From the NCBI GenBank assembly GCA_009843525.1, contig VYDH01000036.1:186001-250000 (forward strand): a DNA stretch of 64,000 bases, written 5' to 3'. Position numbers and translations under genes: made by a program. This DNA is from Acidimicrobiales bacterium (lineage in GTDB: Bacteria > Actinomycetota > Acidimicrobiia > Acidimicrobiales > Poriferisodalaceae). Below are positions 9,184-17,974 of this stretch, piece after piece. Position 1 is the stretch's first letter, and each line of letters begins with the position of its first letter. The notes below the pieces were generated by a model that was not told the DNA's origin, did no database searches, and worked only from the letters and a program-made list of their open reading frames with translations.

Positions 9184-9753
9184 TTACGACGGGATTTCTT
9201 CGTACCAGTCCTGGGCGTGGTGCAGCAGGTAGTCGCAGATCTTGGTGCACAGGTCGAAGGGTTCGCACATGTCGTCCTCGCCCCGCAGCAGTGCCTGCAG
9301 CGACAGGTCCTTGCGCGCCACGATCATCAACGTCCGTTTCGCTGCGTCGGTTACCGATGTGAGCGAATCGATGGCGGAAACCTCCACCGGCAGGGCCGTG
9401 CCGCCGAGGCCGGCCAGGTCGGTCGCCAGCACGAGCATGTCCGGGCTGCGATCCAGCGGCGGGAGCGCCCAAGTGAACATCAGCGGCAGCCAGAACTCAT
9501 CGGGAGGCAGTTCGTCCTCTGGTGTCGCCCACAGCACCTCCTCGAACGACAGCATGGTGCGCGGGTCGGCCTCCAGCGTGAGGTGCAGGTCGAGCGGACC
9601 GCCGCACGCCTCCGCCGGGTGCAGGTCGACCTCCCAGGTCTGGCGCAGGCTGTAGGTCTCGATGAACTGCCGCTCGTCGTGAATGTGAAAGCCGTGCGCA
9701 TGCGCATGGTCTTTCAGGCTCGCCATGTAGCCGGAGATGTCAATCGCTGCCAT
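9184..9753 (-). CDS. Conserved-looking protein of unknown function
   Basis: 189 aa from ATG 9753, preceded by GGGGAGC about 7 bases upstream; a longer frame to 9813 is possible but has no ribosome site. The protein is acidic and soluble with no signal peptide. Visible features are a His-rich N-terminal stretch (H-A-H-A-H-G-F-H-I-H), a central W-E-V-D-L-H segment and a C-terminal D-x-C-E-P-F-D-L-C-T-K-I-C-D block with three cysteines. I do not recognise the family. It lies convergent to the peptide importer and divergent from the inositol-phosphatase-like gene. Confidence 0.75.
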   Translation of the reverse strand: MAAIDISGYMASLKDHAHAHGFHIHDERQFIETYSLRQTWEVDLHPAEACGGPLDLHLTLEADPRTMLSFEEVLWATPEDELPPDEFWLPLMFTWALPPLDRSPDMLVLATDLAGLGGTALPVEVSAIDSLTSVTDAAKRTLMIVARKDLSLQALLRGEDDMCEPFDLCTKICDYLLHHAQDWYEEIPS

Positions 9754-9885
9754 CGGGATGCTCCCCACGGGGCGCTGAGGTGATGCGCGGAGGCTATAGC
9801 GCCGGTTGGCCAAGCTCGACAGAATTTGCTCGTAATTGCTGACTGCGCCGGAAGGGCTCAGCAGGCCGCAGGTAGTCTCCAGCCG

Positions 9886-10650
9886 ATGACGGCCGTCAGC
9901 GACTGGCTCGGCCTGCTGCGGAGCACCGCCGATGCGGTTGAGGCGGCGCTTGCCGGATTCGACCGTTGGCAGGACGGCGGGGAACGATCCGATCAGTACG
10001 CAGTCGATCAGGTGGCGGACGCTGCGGCACTCTCGGTGCTTGTCGAGACAGGCGTGGGCGTGCTGAGCGAGGAGTCCGGCCTGCGGGCTGGATCAGGCAG
10101 CGAGACCGTCATCGTGGACCCGGTGGACGGCTCCACCAACGCCTCGCGGGGCATCCCGCACTACTGCATCAGCCTCTGCGTCGTCGACGGGGTGGTGCCG
10201 GTCGCCGGGCTTGTGCGTCACCTCGTCTCGGGCGAGGAATTCACTGCTGCAGCCGGCGCGGGAGCGCACCGGAACGGCCAGCCGATAGCTCCAAGTGGGC
10301 GAGAGCGTGGTGCACGCGCGGTGATCGGCGTATCGGGGCGACCCGGCCTCGAGCTGCCGGTCTGGCAGGTACGGGTGCTCGGCTCAGCAGCGCTTGACCT
10401 CTGCGCCGTCGCTTGCGGTCGGCTCGACGCGTACCTGGACCTGAACTCGAACCACGGCGTCTGGGACTACGCCGCGGGCATCCTGATCTGCAGCGAAGCG
10501 GGCACATGGACCGGCGAGGCTGGCGGCAGAGACCTGTTTCACCTCAGCCACAGCGAGCGCCGGGGGCCCATCGCTGCCAGCACGCCCGAGCTGGCAGCAC
10601 TGCTCGGACACGCTCGGCAGCCGGGCTCCGGGTCAGGTGACGGCCGGTAG
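9886..10650 (+). CDS. Inositol monophosphatase family protein
   Basis: 254 aa from ATG 9886; a TTG further upstream at 9826 is less likely. Metal-site motif A D-P-V-D-G-S-T-N is at 78-85, the paired glutamates are at 62-63, and motif B W-D-Y-A-A-G is at 193-198, so the Mg2+-dependent phosphatase site is complete. Family substrates include inositol-1-phosphate, fructose-1,6-bisphosphate, histidinol phosphate and 3'-phosphoadenosine phosphate; which applies here cannot be decided from sequence. It stands alone, 20 bases before a tRNA gene. Confidence 0.9.
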   Translation: MTAVSDWLGLLRSTADAVEAALAGFDRWQDGGERSDQYAVDQVADAAALSVLVETGVGVLSEESGLRAGSGSETVIVDPVDGSTNASRGIPHYCISLCVVDGVVPVAGLVRHLVSGEEFTAAAGAGAHRNGQPIAPSGRERGARAVIGVSGRPGLELPVWQVRVLGSAALDLCAVACGRLDAYLDLNSNHGVWDYAAGILICSEAGTWTGEAGGRDLFHLSHSERRGPIAASTPELAALLGHARQPGSGSGDGR

Positions 10651-10670
10651 CCTGCGAAACCCGGCCGACC

Positions 10671-10744
10671 GGGCGCTTAGCTCAGCTGGCGAGAGCACCT
10701 CCCTTACAAGGAGGGGGTCGCAGGTTCGAGTCCTGCAGCGCCCA
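10671..10744 (+). tRNA. tRNA-Val (anticodon UAC)
   Basis: A full cloverleaf can be folded: acceptor arms GGGCGCT and AGCGCCC (10671-10677 and 10737-10743) with discriminator A, the D-arm around TAGCTCAGCTGG, an anticodon stem of CTCCC/GGGAG type with loop CTTACAA giving anticodon UAC, and the T-arm GCAGG-TTCGAGT-CCTGC. The 3' CCA is not encoded (ACCG follows). It lies between the phosphatase gene and the convergent reductase pair. No att-like duplication or integrase is nearby. Confidence 0.97.
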
Positions 10745-10789
10745 CCGACGTGCGCGGCGTCGCACGTGGGACCGGCTCGCAAGCCGGAG

Positions 10790-11923
10790 TCAGTAGATGC
10801 CCGGAACGATGCGATAGGGGACTCGCTCCCGGTACTCCGCCCATTTCTCGGGGCCGTACTTCTGCGCGCAGCGCTTGTCATCGTCCATCTGCCGGTAGCT
10901 GAACAGCGCGAAGACATAGATCAGGTAGAGCCACGCCCAGAGGTTGCCGAAGTGGCCCCAGGCCACGGCGAGGCCCAGCCCGTAGAACACTTCGCCCATG
11001 TAGTTGGGATGGCGGGATGCGCCCCAGAAGCCGCTGCAGAGGATCTTGCGCTCGCCGGCTTCGATGATCTGGGGCTTGATGCCCAGAAAGGTGCGCTCGG
11101 GCCATCGCTTGAACGTGTACTTCTGCATGTTGGCACCACGGCTGATGCACCAACCCGCCAGGTACAGCGCCGGTGCGCCGATCAGCCAGAGCGCGCGCCA
11201 GCCCCCTGAGTGGCCCGGATCCGGGTGCGCTGCCATGCCCCACATCGGGATGATGAACATCCAGCCGTAGACGAACAGGCCGCCCCAGAACATCTTGAAC
11301 CCGAGGCGCTCGTAGATGATGTCGAACGTGTAGAGCTGCACTCGCTCGAACACGAAGTAGTCGAAGACGTAGAGGGTGAAGAACGCTGCGAAGAGGTAGG
11401 CGCCCGGATTCGGGTTGTCGACGTTCTCGTAGTGCCAGACCGCGCCGGAGAAGGCGTTGAGCGACAGCATCGTGCCGCCCACCACGTAGAAGTACATCTT
11501 GAGATCGATGCGGTTGTTGAAGAACTGCATCTCCTGGGCGCGGCCGAACCAACATGCCAGGAACTTGTTCTTGACCTCGCCTTCGGGCTGGCTGAACACC
11601 GCAATCAGGGTCATGACGACGGCCAAGGCCGTTCCGCCGGCGACGGCGTAGAGCGATGAACGGTAGAACCAGTCGCGTGGCATGCCCGTCAGCTCGAACC
11701 ACCACAGCACCTGTGCCACGAGAAACACCAGCAGCCCGTTGAGGCGGTAGCTGCGGGGCTGGCCCGTCTTGGTGTCGATGACGTATCCAGGGACGCGCTT
11801 GCCGGGAATGACCATCTGCAGCACGAAGAATGCGGCCATCACGAACAGCGGTGTGAGAAATCCCAGTACCGCCTCGCCCGCGGTCAGCTCGACCAAGTGC
11901 CCGATGCCGAGGCGCTCGAACAT
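10790..11923 (-). CDS. ERG4/ERG24-like (sterol reductase family) membrane protein
   Basis: 377 aa, start ATG 11923 with GGAAGGGAGG 6 bases upstream. Polytopic membrane protein with about nine to ten hydrophobic segments. Family landmarks: N-G-L-L-V-F in the N-terminal third, F-F-N-N-R-I-D-L-K-M near 136-145, F-W-G-A-S-R-H-P-N-Y-M-G-E near the C-terminus, then K-Y-G-x-E-K-W-A-E-Y and the closing V-P-Y-R-I-V-P-G-I-Y. These match the NADPH-dependent sterol C14/C7/C24 reductase family. The substrate in this bacterium is unknown and no sterol-forming gene is visible here. It is the downstream member of a tandem pair of equal length, 39 bases after its paralogue. Confidence 0.82.
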   Translation of the reverse strand: MFERLGIGHLVELTAGEAVLGFLTPLFVMAAFFVLQMVIPGKRVPGYVIDTKTGQPRSYRLNGLLVFLVAQVLWWFELTGMPRDWFYRSSLYAVAGGTALAVVMTLIAVFSQPEGEVKNKFLACWFGRAQEMQFFNNRIDLKMYFYVVGGTMLSLNAFSGAVWHYENVDNPNPGAYLFAAFFTLYVFDYFVFERVQLYTFDIIYERLGFKMFWGGLFVYGWMFIIPMWGMAAHPDPGHSGGWRALWLIGAPALYLAGWCISRGANMQKYTFKRWPERTFLGIKPQIIEAGERKILCSGFWGASRHPNYMGEVFYGLGLAVAWGHFGNLWAWLYLIYVFALFSYRQMDDDKRCAQKYGPEKWAEYRERVPYRIVPGIY

Positions 11924-11962
11924 CAGCGGCCTCCCTTCCGATACCCCTGCAGCCGGCTGCCG

Positions 11963-13096
11963 CTAGAAGACGCCGGGGATGATCCGGTACGGCACCCGTG
12001 CCTGGTATTCGGCCCATTTCTCTTCGCCGTATTTCTCGGCGCAGACCTTGTCGTCTTCGAATTGGCGGGGCACGAAGAAGGTCACGATGAGGATCAAGTA
12101 GCTCCAGGCCCACAGGTTGGTGAAGTGCCCGAACACCAGCGCGTTGGACAGCCCGTAGAGGGCTTCGCCGGAGTAGCCGAAGTGCCTCGCCTTCCCCCAG
12201 AACCCGCTGCAGAGGATCTTGCGGTCGCCGGCCACGATGATCTCCGGCTTGATGCCGAGGAAGGGGCGATCGGGCCAGCGCTTGAAGGTGTACTTCTGCA
12301 TGTTGGAGCCACGTGAGATCACCCAGCCCGCCACGAACAGCACGGCGCTGCCGGTCAGCCAGAAGTACATCCAGCCGCCGACCCAGCCTGGGTCGGGATG
12401 TTTCGCCAAGCCCCACAGCGGCAGCACGAACATCCAGCCCCACACGAACGGTCCGCCCCAGACGAGCTTGAATCCGACGTTCTCGTGGATGAGGTCGTAG
12501 GTGTAGAGCTGCACCCGCTCCCACACGAAGTAGTCGAAGACGTAGAAGGAGTTGATGGCGACGTAGAGGATCAGGCCGGGGTTGACGTCATCGACGAAGT
12601 CGACATGCCATGCGAGTCCCGACCAGGCGTTGAGCGACAGCATCGTGCCGCCGACGATGTAGAAGTACATCTTGAGGTCGAAGCGGTTGTTGAAGAACTG
12701 CAGCTCCTGCGCACGGCCGAGATAGAACGCCTTGAGCGGGTTCGTGTGCTCGCCGGGGGGCTGGGTGAACACCACGAAGATCGTCGCGATGGCGGCGATG
12801 ATCACGCCGCCTGCTATCGCGTACATGGTCGACTCGTAGAACCACTCCCGCGGCAGGCCGAACAGCTCGAACGCCCAGATGATGTGCGCGAGCACGAATA
12901 CCAAGATGCCGTTGAGCCGGTAGCTCCGGGGTTCGCCGGTCTCGCGGTTGGTGGCGTATCCGGTCACGCGCTGGGCGGGCAGGATCATGTGCGCCACGAA
13001 TGCGAAAGCGCAGACGAACAGCGGTGTGAGGAACCCCAGCACCGCCTCACCGGCGGTCAGCTTGAACAGATGGTCGATGCCGAGCCAGTCGATCAT
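11963..13096 (-). CDS. ERG4/ERG24-like (sterol reductase family) membrane protein, paralogue
   Basis: 377 aa from ATG 13096. A second in-frame ATG 9 bases further upstream sits directly on the ribosome site GAGAAGGG, which therefore fits the inner start better; it also makes both paralogues exactly 377 aa. It shares the full set of landmarks with the gene downstream (L-N-G-I-L-V-F, F-F-N-N-R-F-D-L-K-M, S-G-F-W-G-K-A-R-H, K-Y-G-E-E-K-W and R-I-I-P-G-V-F) but differs at R-H-F-G-Y-S-G-E, where the paralogue has the family-typical R-H-P-N-Y-M-G-E. This may mean a shifted substrate or cofactor preference (inference). It diverges from the selenoprotein candidate. Confidence 0.82.
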   Translation of the reverse strand: MIDWLGIDHLFKLTAGEAVLGFLTPLFVCAFAFVAHMILPAQRVTGYATNRETGEPRSYRLNGILVFVLAHIIWAFELFGLPREWFYESTMYAIAGGVIIAAIATIFVVFTQPPGEHTNPLKAFYLGRAQELQFFNNRFDLKMYFYIVGGTMLSLNAWSGLAWHVDFVDDVNPGLILYVAINSFYVFDYFVWERVQLYTYDLIHENVGFKLVWGGPFVWGWMFVLPLWGLAKHPDPGWVGGWMYFWLTGSAVLFVAGWVISRGSNMQKYTFKRWPDRPFLGIKPEIIVAGDRKILCSGFWGKARHFGYSGEALYGLSNALVFGHFTNLWAWSYLILIVTFFVPRQFEDDKVCAEKYGEEKWAEYQARVPYRIIPGVF

Positions 13097-13225
13097 GAGG
13101 TGCATCCCTTCTCACGCATGTATGCGCCAACCGCCAGTATTGCCTTCAGCGGCGGGCACCTGAGGGACTCGACGGGGCATCCGGCGGTAGTGTCCGGCGG
13201 CACCGGCAGAAAGGTGAGGCAACCG

Positions 13226-13714
13226 ATGAAGCTCGACAGCGGAGACATGTTCCCCGAGCTCAGCCTGAGCGACCTTGAAGATGAGCAAGTCACGATCCCC
13301 GACGTCTTCGGTGACGGCTGGGGCGTGGTGCTGGTGTACCGGGGCCACTGGTGACCGTACTGCCGTCAACAGTTGGTTGACTTCGACGGGGCCGGATCGC
13401 TGCTCAAGACGCTCGGCGCCAGCGTCGTGGCGCTCTCAGTGGACGACAAGGACACCACGCAGCGGCTCTCAGACGGTTTGCAGCTGCGCACGGTGAAGAT
13501 GCTGCACAGCGCCGACATGGCCGAGGTGTCGTCGCTCACCGGGGCGTACACCGAGGAAGCGCGGGGCATCCTGCACGCCACCGGGTTCATTCTGGCGCCG
13601 GGCGGAAAGGTCGCCCAAGCGTGTTATTCGACCGGGCCCATCGGTCGGTTCACCGCGCTCGACACGATGCGCATCATCCGCTTCGTGCAGCAGATGCGGG
13701 CGCGGCAGGGCTAG
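13226..13714 (+). CDS. Peroxiredoxin-like (AhpC/TSA family) protein, probable selenoprotein with in-frame UGA (Sec43)
   Basis: Thioredoxin-fold peroxidase-like protein, 162 aa if the in-frame TGA at 13352-13354 is read as selenocysteine. The frame is open from ATG 13226 (ribosome site GAAAGGTGAGG) to that TGA and continues in the same frame to TAG 13712-13714. Homologues of this Prx-like family carry Y-R-G-x-W-C-P-Y-C at this point; here the sequence reads Y-R-G-H-W-U-P-Y-C (U43, C46), so UGA replaces exactly the catalytic cysteine. Downstream family features are intact, including the T-G-F-I-L-A-P-G-G-K segment and the S-T-G-P-I-G-R-F-T-A-L-D segment. A SECIS-like hairpin follows the UGA. 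Decoding needs selA, selB, selC and selD elsewhere in the genome. A nonsense mutation or base error is possible but less likely given the hairpin. Confidence 0.87.
13365..13381 (+). promoter_or_regulatory. Candidate bacterial SECIS hairpin downstream of in-frame UGA
   Basis: Directly seen: GTCAAC (13365-13370), loop AGTTG, GTTGAC (13376-13381), a perfect 6-bp stem. It starts 10 bases after the UGA at 13352-13354, and the apical loop begins 16 bases after it, with G at loop position 2. An outer CCGT/ACGG pairing (13355-13358 with 13385-13388) can extend it. Spacing, 17-base size and an early loop G match the known bacterial SECIS pattern recognised by SelB. Confidence 0.8.
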
Positions 13715-13716
13715 GG

Positions 13717-14067
13717 CTAACCACCCACGATGAACCGCTGGTGCGTGCCCTCAGAGATGAGCGTGTCACCGTGGGTGACCTTGATGTCGAAGACGAGGCG
13801 GCGGCGGTCGACTTCGCTGATCTCGCCCGACACCACGACGTCCTCGCCCGAGGACACAGCGGCTTGGTGGCTCACGCAGATGTGGATGCCGACGGTTGTC
13901 TGACCCTCGTCGAGGTGCGGCTGGACGCCGAACAGGCACGTGCCTTCGATCAGGCGGACCATGTCGGGCGTGGACAGCACCTTGTTGGGCAGGTGCGGCG
14001 GCGACATCTCGTCGGTGACCCGGTGGGTCTCGCTTGTGGTGAATCCGACTTCGATGGCTCCGCTCAT
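13717..14067 (-). CDS. FlK-like hotdog-fold thioesterase
   Basis: 116 aa, single hotdog domain, start ATG 14067. It resembles fluoroacetyl-CoA thioesterase FlK: S-T-P-D-M-V-R-L-I-E-G at 32-42, T-T-V-G-I-H-I-C-V-S-H at 57-67, and the closing G-T-H-Q-R-F-I-V. Residues matching the FlK triad are Thr33, Glu41 and His67. The family hydrolyses small acyl-CoA thioesters; the natural acyl group here is unknown and fluoroacetate need not be involved. It ends 2 bases after the peroxiredoxin-like gene on the other strand, so the two are convergent. Confidence 0.82.
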   Translation of the reverse strand: MSGAIEVGFTTSETHRVTDEMSPPHLPNKVLSTPDMVRLIEGTCLFGVQPHLDEGQTTVGIHICVSHQAAVSSGEDVVVSGEISEVDRRRLVFDIKVTHGDTLISEGTHQRFIVGG

Positions 14068-14131
14068 GGCGGCAGACCTTAGAGGTTGCGCTCTGGCGAA
14101 GTGTCAGGCGCCGCCCCAGTAGGTTGCGGGC

Positions 14132-14632
14132 ATGCCTGAGCTGCATCCGCAGTGCGAACCGCTCGCCCCGCTGCTGGGAACTTGGCAGGGCGGCGGTACC
14201 GGCCAGTACCCGACGATCGACGACTTCGCCTACACCGAAGAGTTGACGTTCGGCCACGTCGGCAAACCGTTCGTGTCGATGATCCAGCGCACGCGCAACC
14301 GCGATACCGGCGAGCCGCTGCACTCGGAGGCGGGCTACCTGCGCGCCCTGCCCGGGGGAGACTTGGAACTCGCGCTGGCGCAGCCGTCGGGTGTTGTCGA
14401 GATCTGCCTTGGCACGGTCCGCACTACCCCCGACGGCTTGGCGATCGAACTCCGCAGCTCCCAGGTCGGCCTCACGCCTAGCGCGAAAGAGGTGACCTCG
14501 GTACGGCGGGAGCTGAGCATTGTCGGGCTGGGGGCCGGTGGCGTCACGCTGATCTCCGAGCTCTGGATGGCCGCTGTGGGGCACCCCGAGCTCCTGCACC
14601 ACCTGCGCGGCGAGCTGACCAAACAGGCCTGA
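14132..14632 (+). CDS. Nitrobindin-like (THAP4 C-terminal/DUF1794) heme-binding beta-barrel protein
   Basis: 166 aa. The N-terminal signature G-T-W-Q-G-G-G-T-G-Q-Y-P-T at 16-28 is diagnostic of the nitrobindin barrel, and a C-terminal H-H-L-R-G-E-L segment supplies a candidate axial histidine (His157). Characterised relatives bind ferric heme and isomerise peroxynitrite to nitrate. A role in nitrogen-oxide stress would fit the nearby peroxidase-like gene, but there is no operon link since their strands and spacing differ. Confidence 0.85.
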   Translation: MPELHPQCEPLAPLLGTWQGGGTGQYPTIDDFAYTEELTFGHVGKPFVSMIQRTRNRDTGEPLHSEAGYLRALPGGDLELALAQPSGVVEICLGTVRTTPDGLAIELRSSQVGLTPSAKEVTSVRRELSIVGLGAGGVTLISELWMAAVGHPELLHHLRGELTKQA

Positions 14633-14744
14633 CACGGCCCCACCAGCCAGCACGCAGAGAGGTCGCGTCGACTCGGCGGCTGCGGCACACCGGGTCCGCT
14701 CCGGCGCAACGTCCTACGCTGGCCCTTGGGTCAGAGAGGGAGCG

Positions 14745-16874
14745 ATGTCAGACATGTCCAGAACCGATGCAGCAAACGGAGCCCATGCGGCCGACTACGG
14801 CGCTCCGACGGCGGCGGGCCGTCCGGATGTGGATGACGAGACGCTCGCTGCCGCTGTTGCGGTAGCGAATATCCCGACACTGCTGATGGTGCTGGTGCAG
14901 ATGACCGGCGAGCTGCACTGGCTCGACGATCCCTACCGTCCGAAGCGTCAGCCCGGGCTCGGCGACAACGACACGGGAGGCCTAGCTCCCGAGCATCAGC
15001 AAGAAGTGCGGGAAGCGGCGCTCGAGGCCATTGCCGCATGGCGGGACGGCCGCCCGATGGCGATCAGCGAGCCCGACGATGCGTTGATCGTGCGAATGCT
15101 CAGCACCGCGATGGGCGAGCACGTCCCCGACGAGTACGGCGCTTTCACCGCCGCACAGCTCGGCCTCGCCAAATTCCTCGACCACGACCCGATCAACGTG
15201 CCGCCCGGCTTCAAGGTGCTGGTCATCGGCGCAGGTGCTTCGGGGCTGTGCGCTGCGATCAACCTGCAGCAGGCTGGCGTGCCCTACGAGGTGGTGGAGC
15301 GCAACGGCACGGTCGGCGGCGTGTGGTGGGAGAACCGCTACCCGGGCGCCGGTGTCGACACGCCGAACCACCTGTACTCGTACTCGTTCGCTCCGCACGA
15401 CTGGAAGATGTATTTCTGCCTGCGCGACGAGCTGCACGGCTACCTCGAGAGGGTGGCCGACGAATTCGACGTGCGCGACCGCATCCGCTTCAACACCTCA
15501 GTGGAGCGCATCAGTTACGACGCCGAGCGGCAGGTCTGGCGGGCCGAGGTGCGTCACGTGGCCGACAACGAAGGCCGCTGGGAGACCGGACGGCTCGGCC
15601 TCAGTGCCACGCCCGACGAGACCGGACTGCGGCGCCGCGACGAAGGCGCGGCCACCGCACCGGACGCCAACGGCCACGCTCAGGGCGTTGACGGCCCCGC
15701 CGAGGTCATCGAGGCGAACGTCATCATCAGCGCTGCTGGCATCTTCAACCCGCCGATCCGCCCCAACATCGACGGCCTCGAATCCTGGAGCGGCGAGACA
15801 TGGCACACTGCTCGCTGGCCCGCCGATGCCGATGTCGCCGGCAAGCGCGTGGCGATCGTGGGCAATGGCGCGAGCTGCATGCAGACAGCCCCCGAGATCC
15901 AGCACGACGTGGAATCACTGGCGATCTACCAGCGGTCCAACCATTGGGCCGCGCCGTTCGATCAGTTCCGCAAGCCGGTTCCCGATGCCATGAGGACCCT
16001 GTTCGAGGCAGTGCCGCTGTACCGGGCCTGGTACCGGGTGCGGCTGGGCTGGACGTTCAACGACCGCATCCACACCGCCCTGCAGAGGGACCCCGACTGG
16101 GAGCACCCCGAACGGTCGCTCAACGCCCAGAATGACGCCCACCGGGCCTACTTCACGCGCTACGTGATCGACGAGCTGGGCGACCGGGCCGACGAGCTGC
16201 TGGACAAGGTGCTGCCCACCTACCCGCCGTTCGGCAAGCGCATGCTGATGGACAACGGCTGGTACCGGATGCTGCGCAATCCGAATGTGGAGCTGGTGGA
16301 TAATCCGATTGCCGAAATCTCAGGCCAGACCATCCGCACCGCGGACGGCACCGAGCGCGAAGCCGACGTGCTGGTGCTGGCCACCGGCTTCGACGTGCTG
16401 CGGTTCATCACCACCTACGAGGCAACCGGCCGCTCGGGTCGCAGCCTGCGCGAATCATGGGGCGACGACGACGCCAGTGCCTACCTGGGAACCGTCACAC
16501 CCGACTTCCCCAACTTCTTCACCTTGTACGGGCCGAATCTGCAGCCCGGCCACGGCGGCAGCCTGATCTTCGTGGTGGAGATGCAGGTGCGCTACGTCAT
16601 GGACATGATCGCCAAGATGTGCGCCGAGGGGCTCGGCTCGGTGGAAGTGCGGCGAGATGTCCACGACGAGTATCGCGACCGCGTGGACGATGCCCACGAG
16701 AACATGGTGTGGATGCATCCCGGCATGACCAGCTACTACCGCAACGAGGCCGGCCGCATCGTGGTCAACTCGCCATGGCGCAACGTCGACTACTTCGCCA
16801 TGACCTCCGAAGCCAACCTCGACGATTACGTCTGCGAGCCCCGAATCGCCGACCGCGAACTCATCGCCGACTGA
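14745..16874 (+). CDS. Baeyer-Villiger-type flavin monooxygenase, long N-terminal form (HAPMO-like)
   Basis: 709 aa from ATG 14745 (ribosome site AGAGGGAGCG). The FAD-binding Rossmann motif I-G-A-G-A-S-G is at 161-167, the Baeyer-Villiger fingerprint appears as W-S-G-E-T-W-H-T-A-R-W-P (Trp instead of the usual first Phe), and the NADPH motif V-G-N-G-A-S follows. Residues 1-150 form an extra N-terminal domain ahead of the core, as in 4-hydroxyacetophenone monooxygenase, and the length is close to that subgroup. Expected reaction: NADPH- and O2-dependent oxidation of a ketone to an ester. The substrate is not readable from sequence. It is convergent with the aldolase gene 14 bases on. Confidence 0.9.
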   Translation: MSDMSRTDAANGAHAADYGAPTAAGRPDVDDETLAAAVAVANIPTLLMVLVQMTGELHWLDDPYRPKRQPGLGDNDTGGLAPEHQQEVREAALEAIAAWRDGRPMAISEPDDALIVRMLSTAMGEHVPDEYGAFTAAQLGLAKFLDHDPINVPPGFKVLVIGAGASGLCAAINLQQAGVPYEVVERNGTVGGVWWENRYPGAGVDTPNHLYSYSFAPHDWKMYFCLRDELHGYLERVADEFDVRDRIRFNTSVERISYDAERQVWRAEVRHVADNEGRWETGRLGLSATPDETGLRRRDEGAATAPDANGHAQGVDGPAEVIEANVIISAAGIFNPPIRPNIDGLESWSGETWHTARWPADADVAGKRVAIVGNGASCMQTAPEIQHDVESLAIYQRSNHWAAPFDQFRKPVPDAMRTLFEAVPLYRAWYRVRLGWTFNDRIHTALQRDPDWEHPERSLNAQNDAHRAYFTRYVIDELGDRADELLDKVLPTYPPFGKRMLMDNGWYRMLRNPNVELVDNPIAEISGQTIRTADGTEREADVLVLATGFDVLRFITTYEATGRSGRSLRESWGDDDASAYLGTVTPDFPNFFTLYGPNLQPGHGGSLIFVVEMQVRYVMDMIAKMCAEGLGSVEVRRDVHDEYRDRVDDAHENMVWMHPGMTSYYRNEAGRIVVNSPWRNVDYFAMTSEANLDDYVCEPRIADRELIAD

Positions 16875-16888
16875 TCACGAAGCAGCCT

Positions 16889-17890
<1,002 letters not shown>

Positions 17891-17974
17891 CACGGGCGCA
17901 AGCCTGCCATGCGTTCTGCGGGTCACCACACCGGCGCCGGGTACCGCGCGTGTGCCGGCTGCAGCAGCCGGTGA

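Noticed and set aside
10671-10744. tRNA-Val as an integration site for a genomic island
   Set aside because: No integrase, no partial 3' tRNA copy found downstream, and flanking genes look chromosomal.
10878-12524. A 548-codon minus-strand frame across both reductases
   Set aside because: Arg/Gly/His-rich shadow in another frame of the two reductase genes and spanning their junction.
12398-13354. A 318-codon plus-strand frame ending at the TGA inside the peroxiredoxin-like gene
   Set aside because: Most of it is antisense to the reductase gene; only the last 43 codons from ATG 13226 are real, and they belong to the readthrough selenoprotein.
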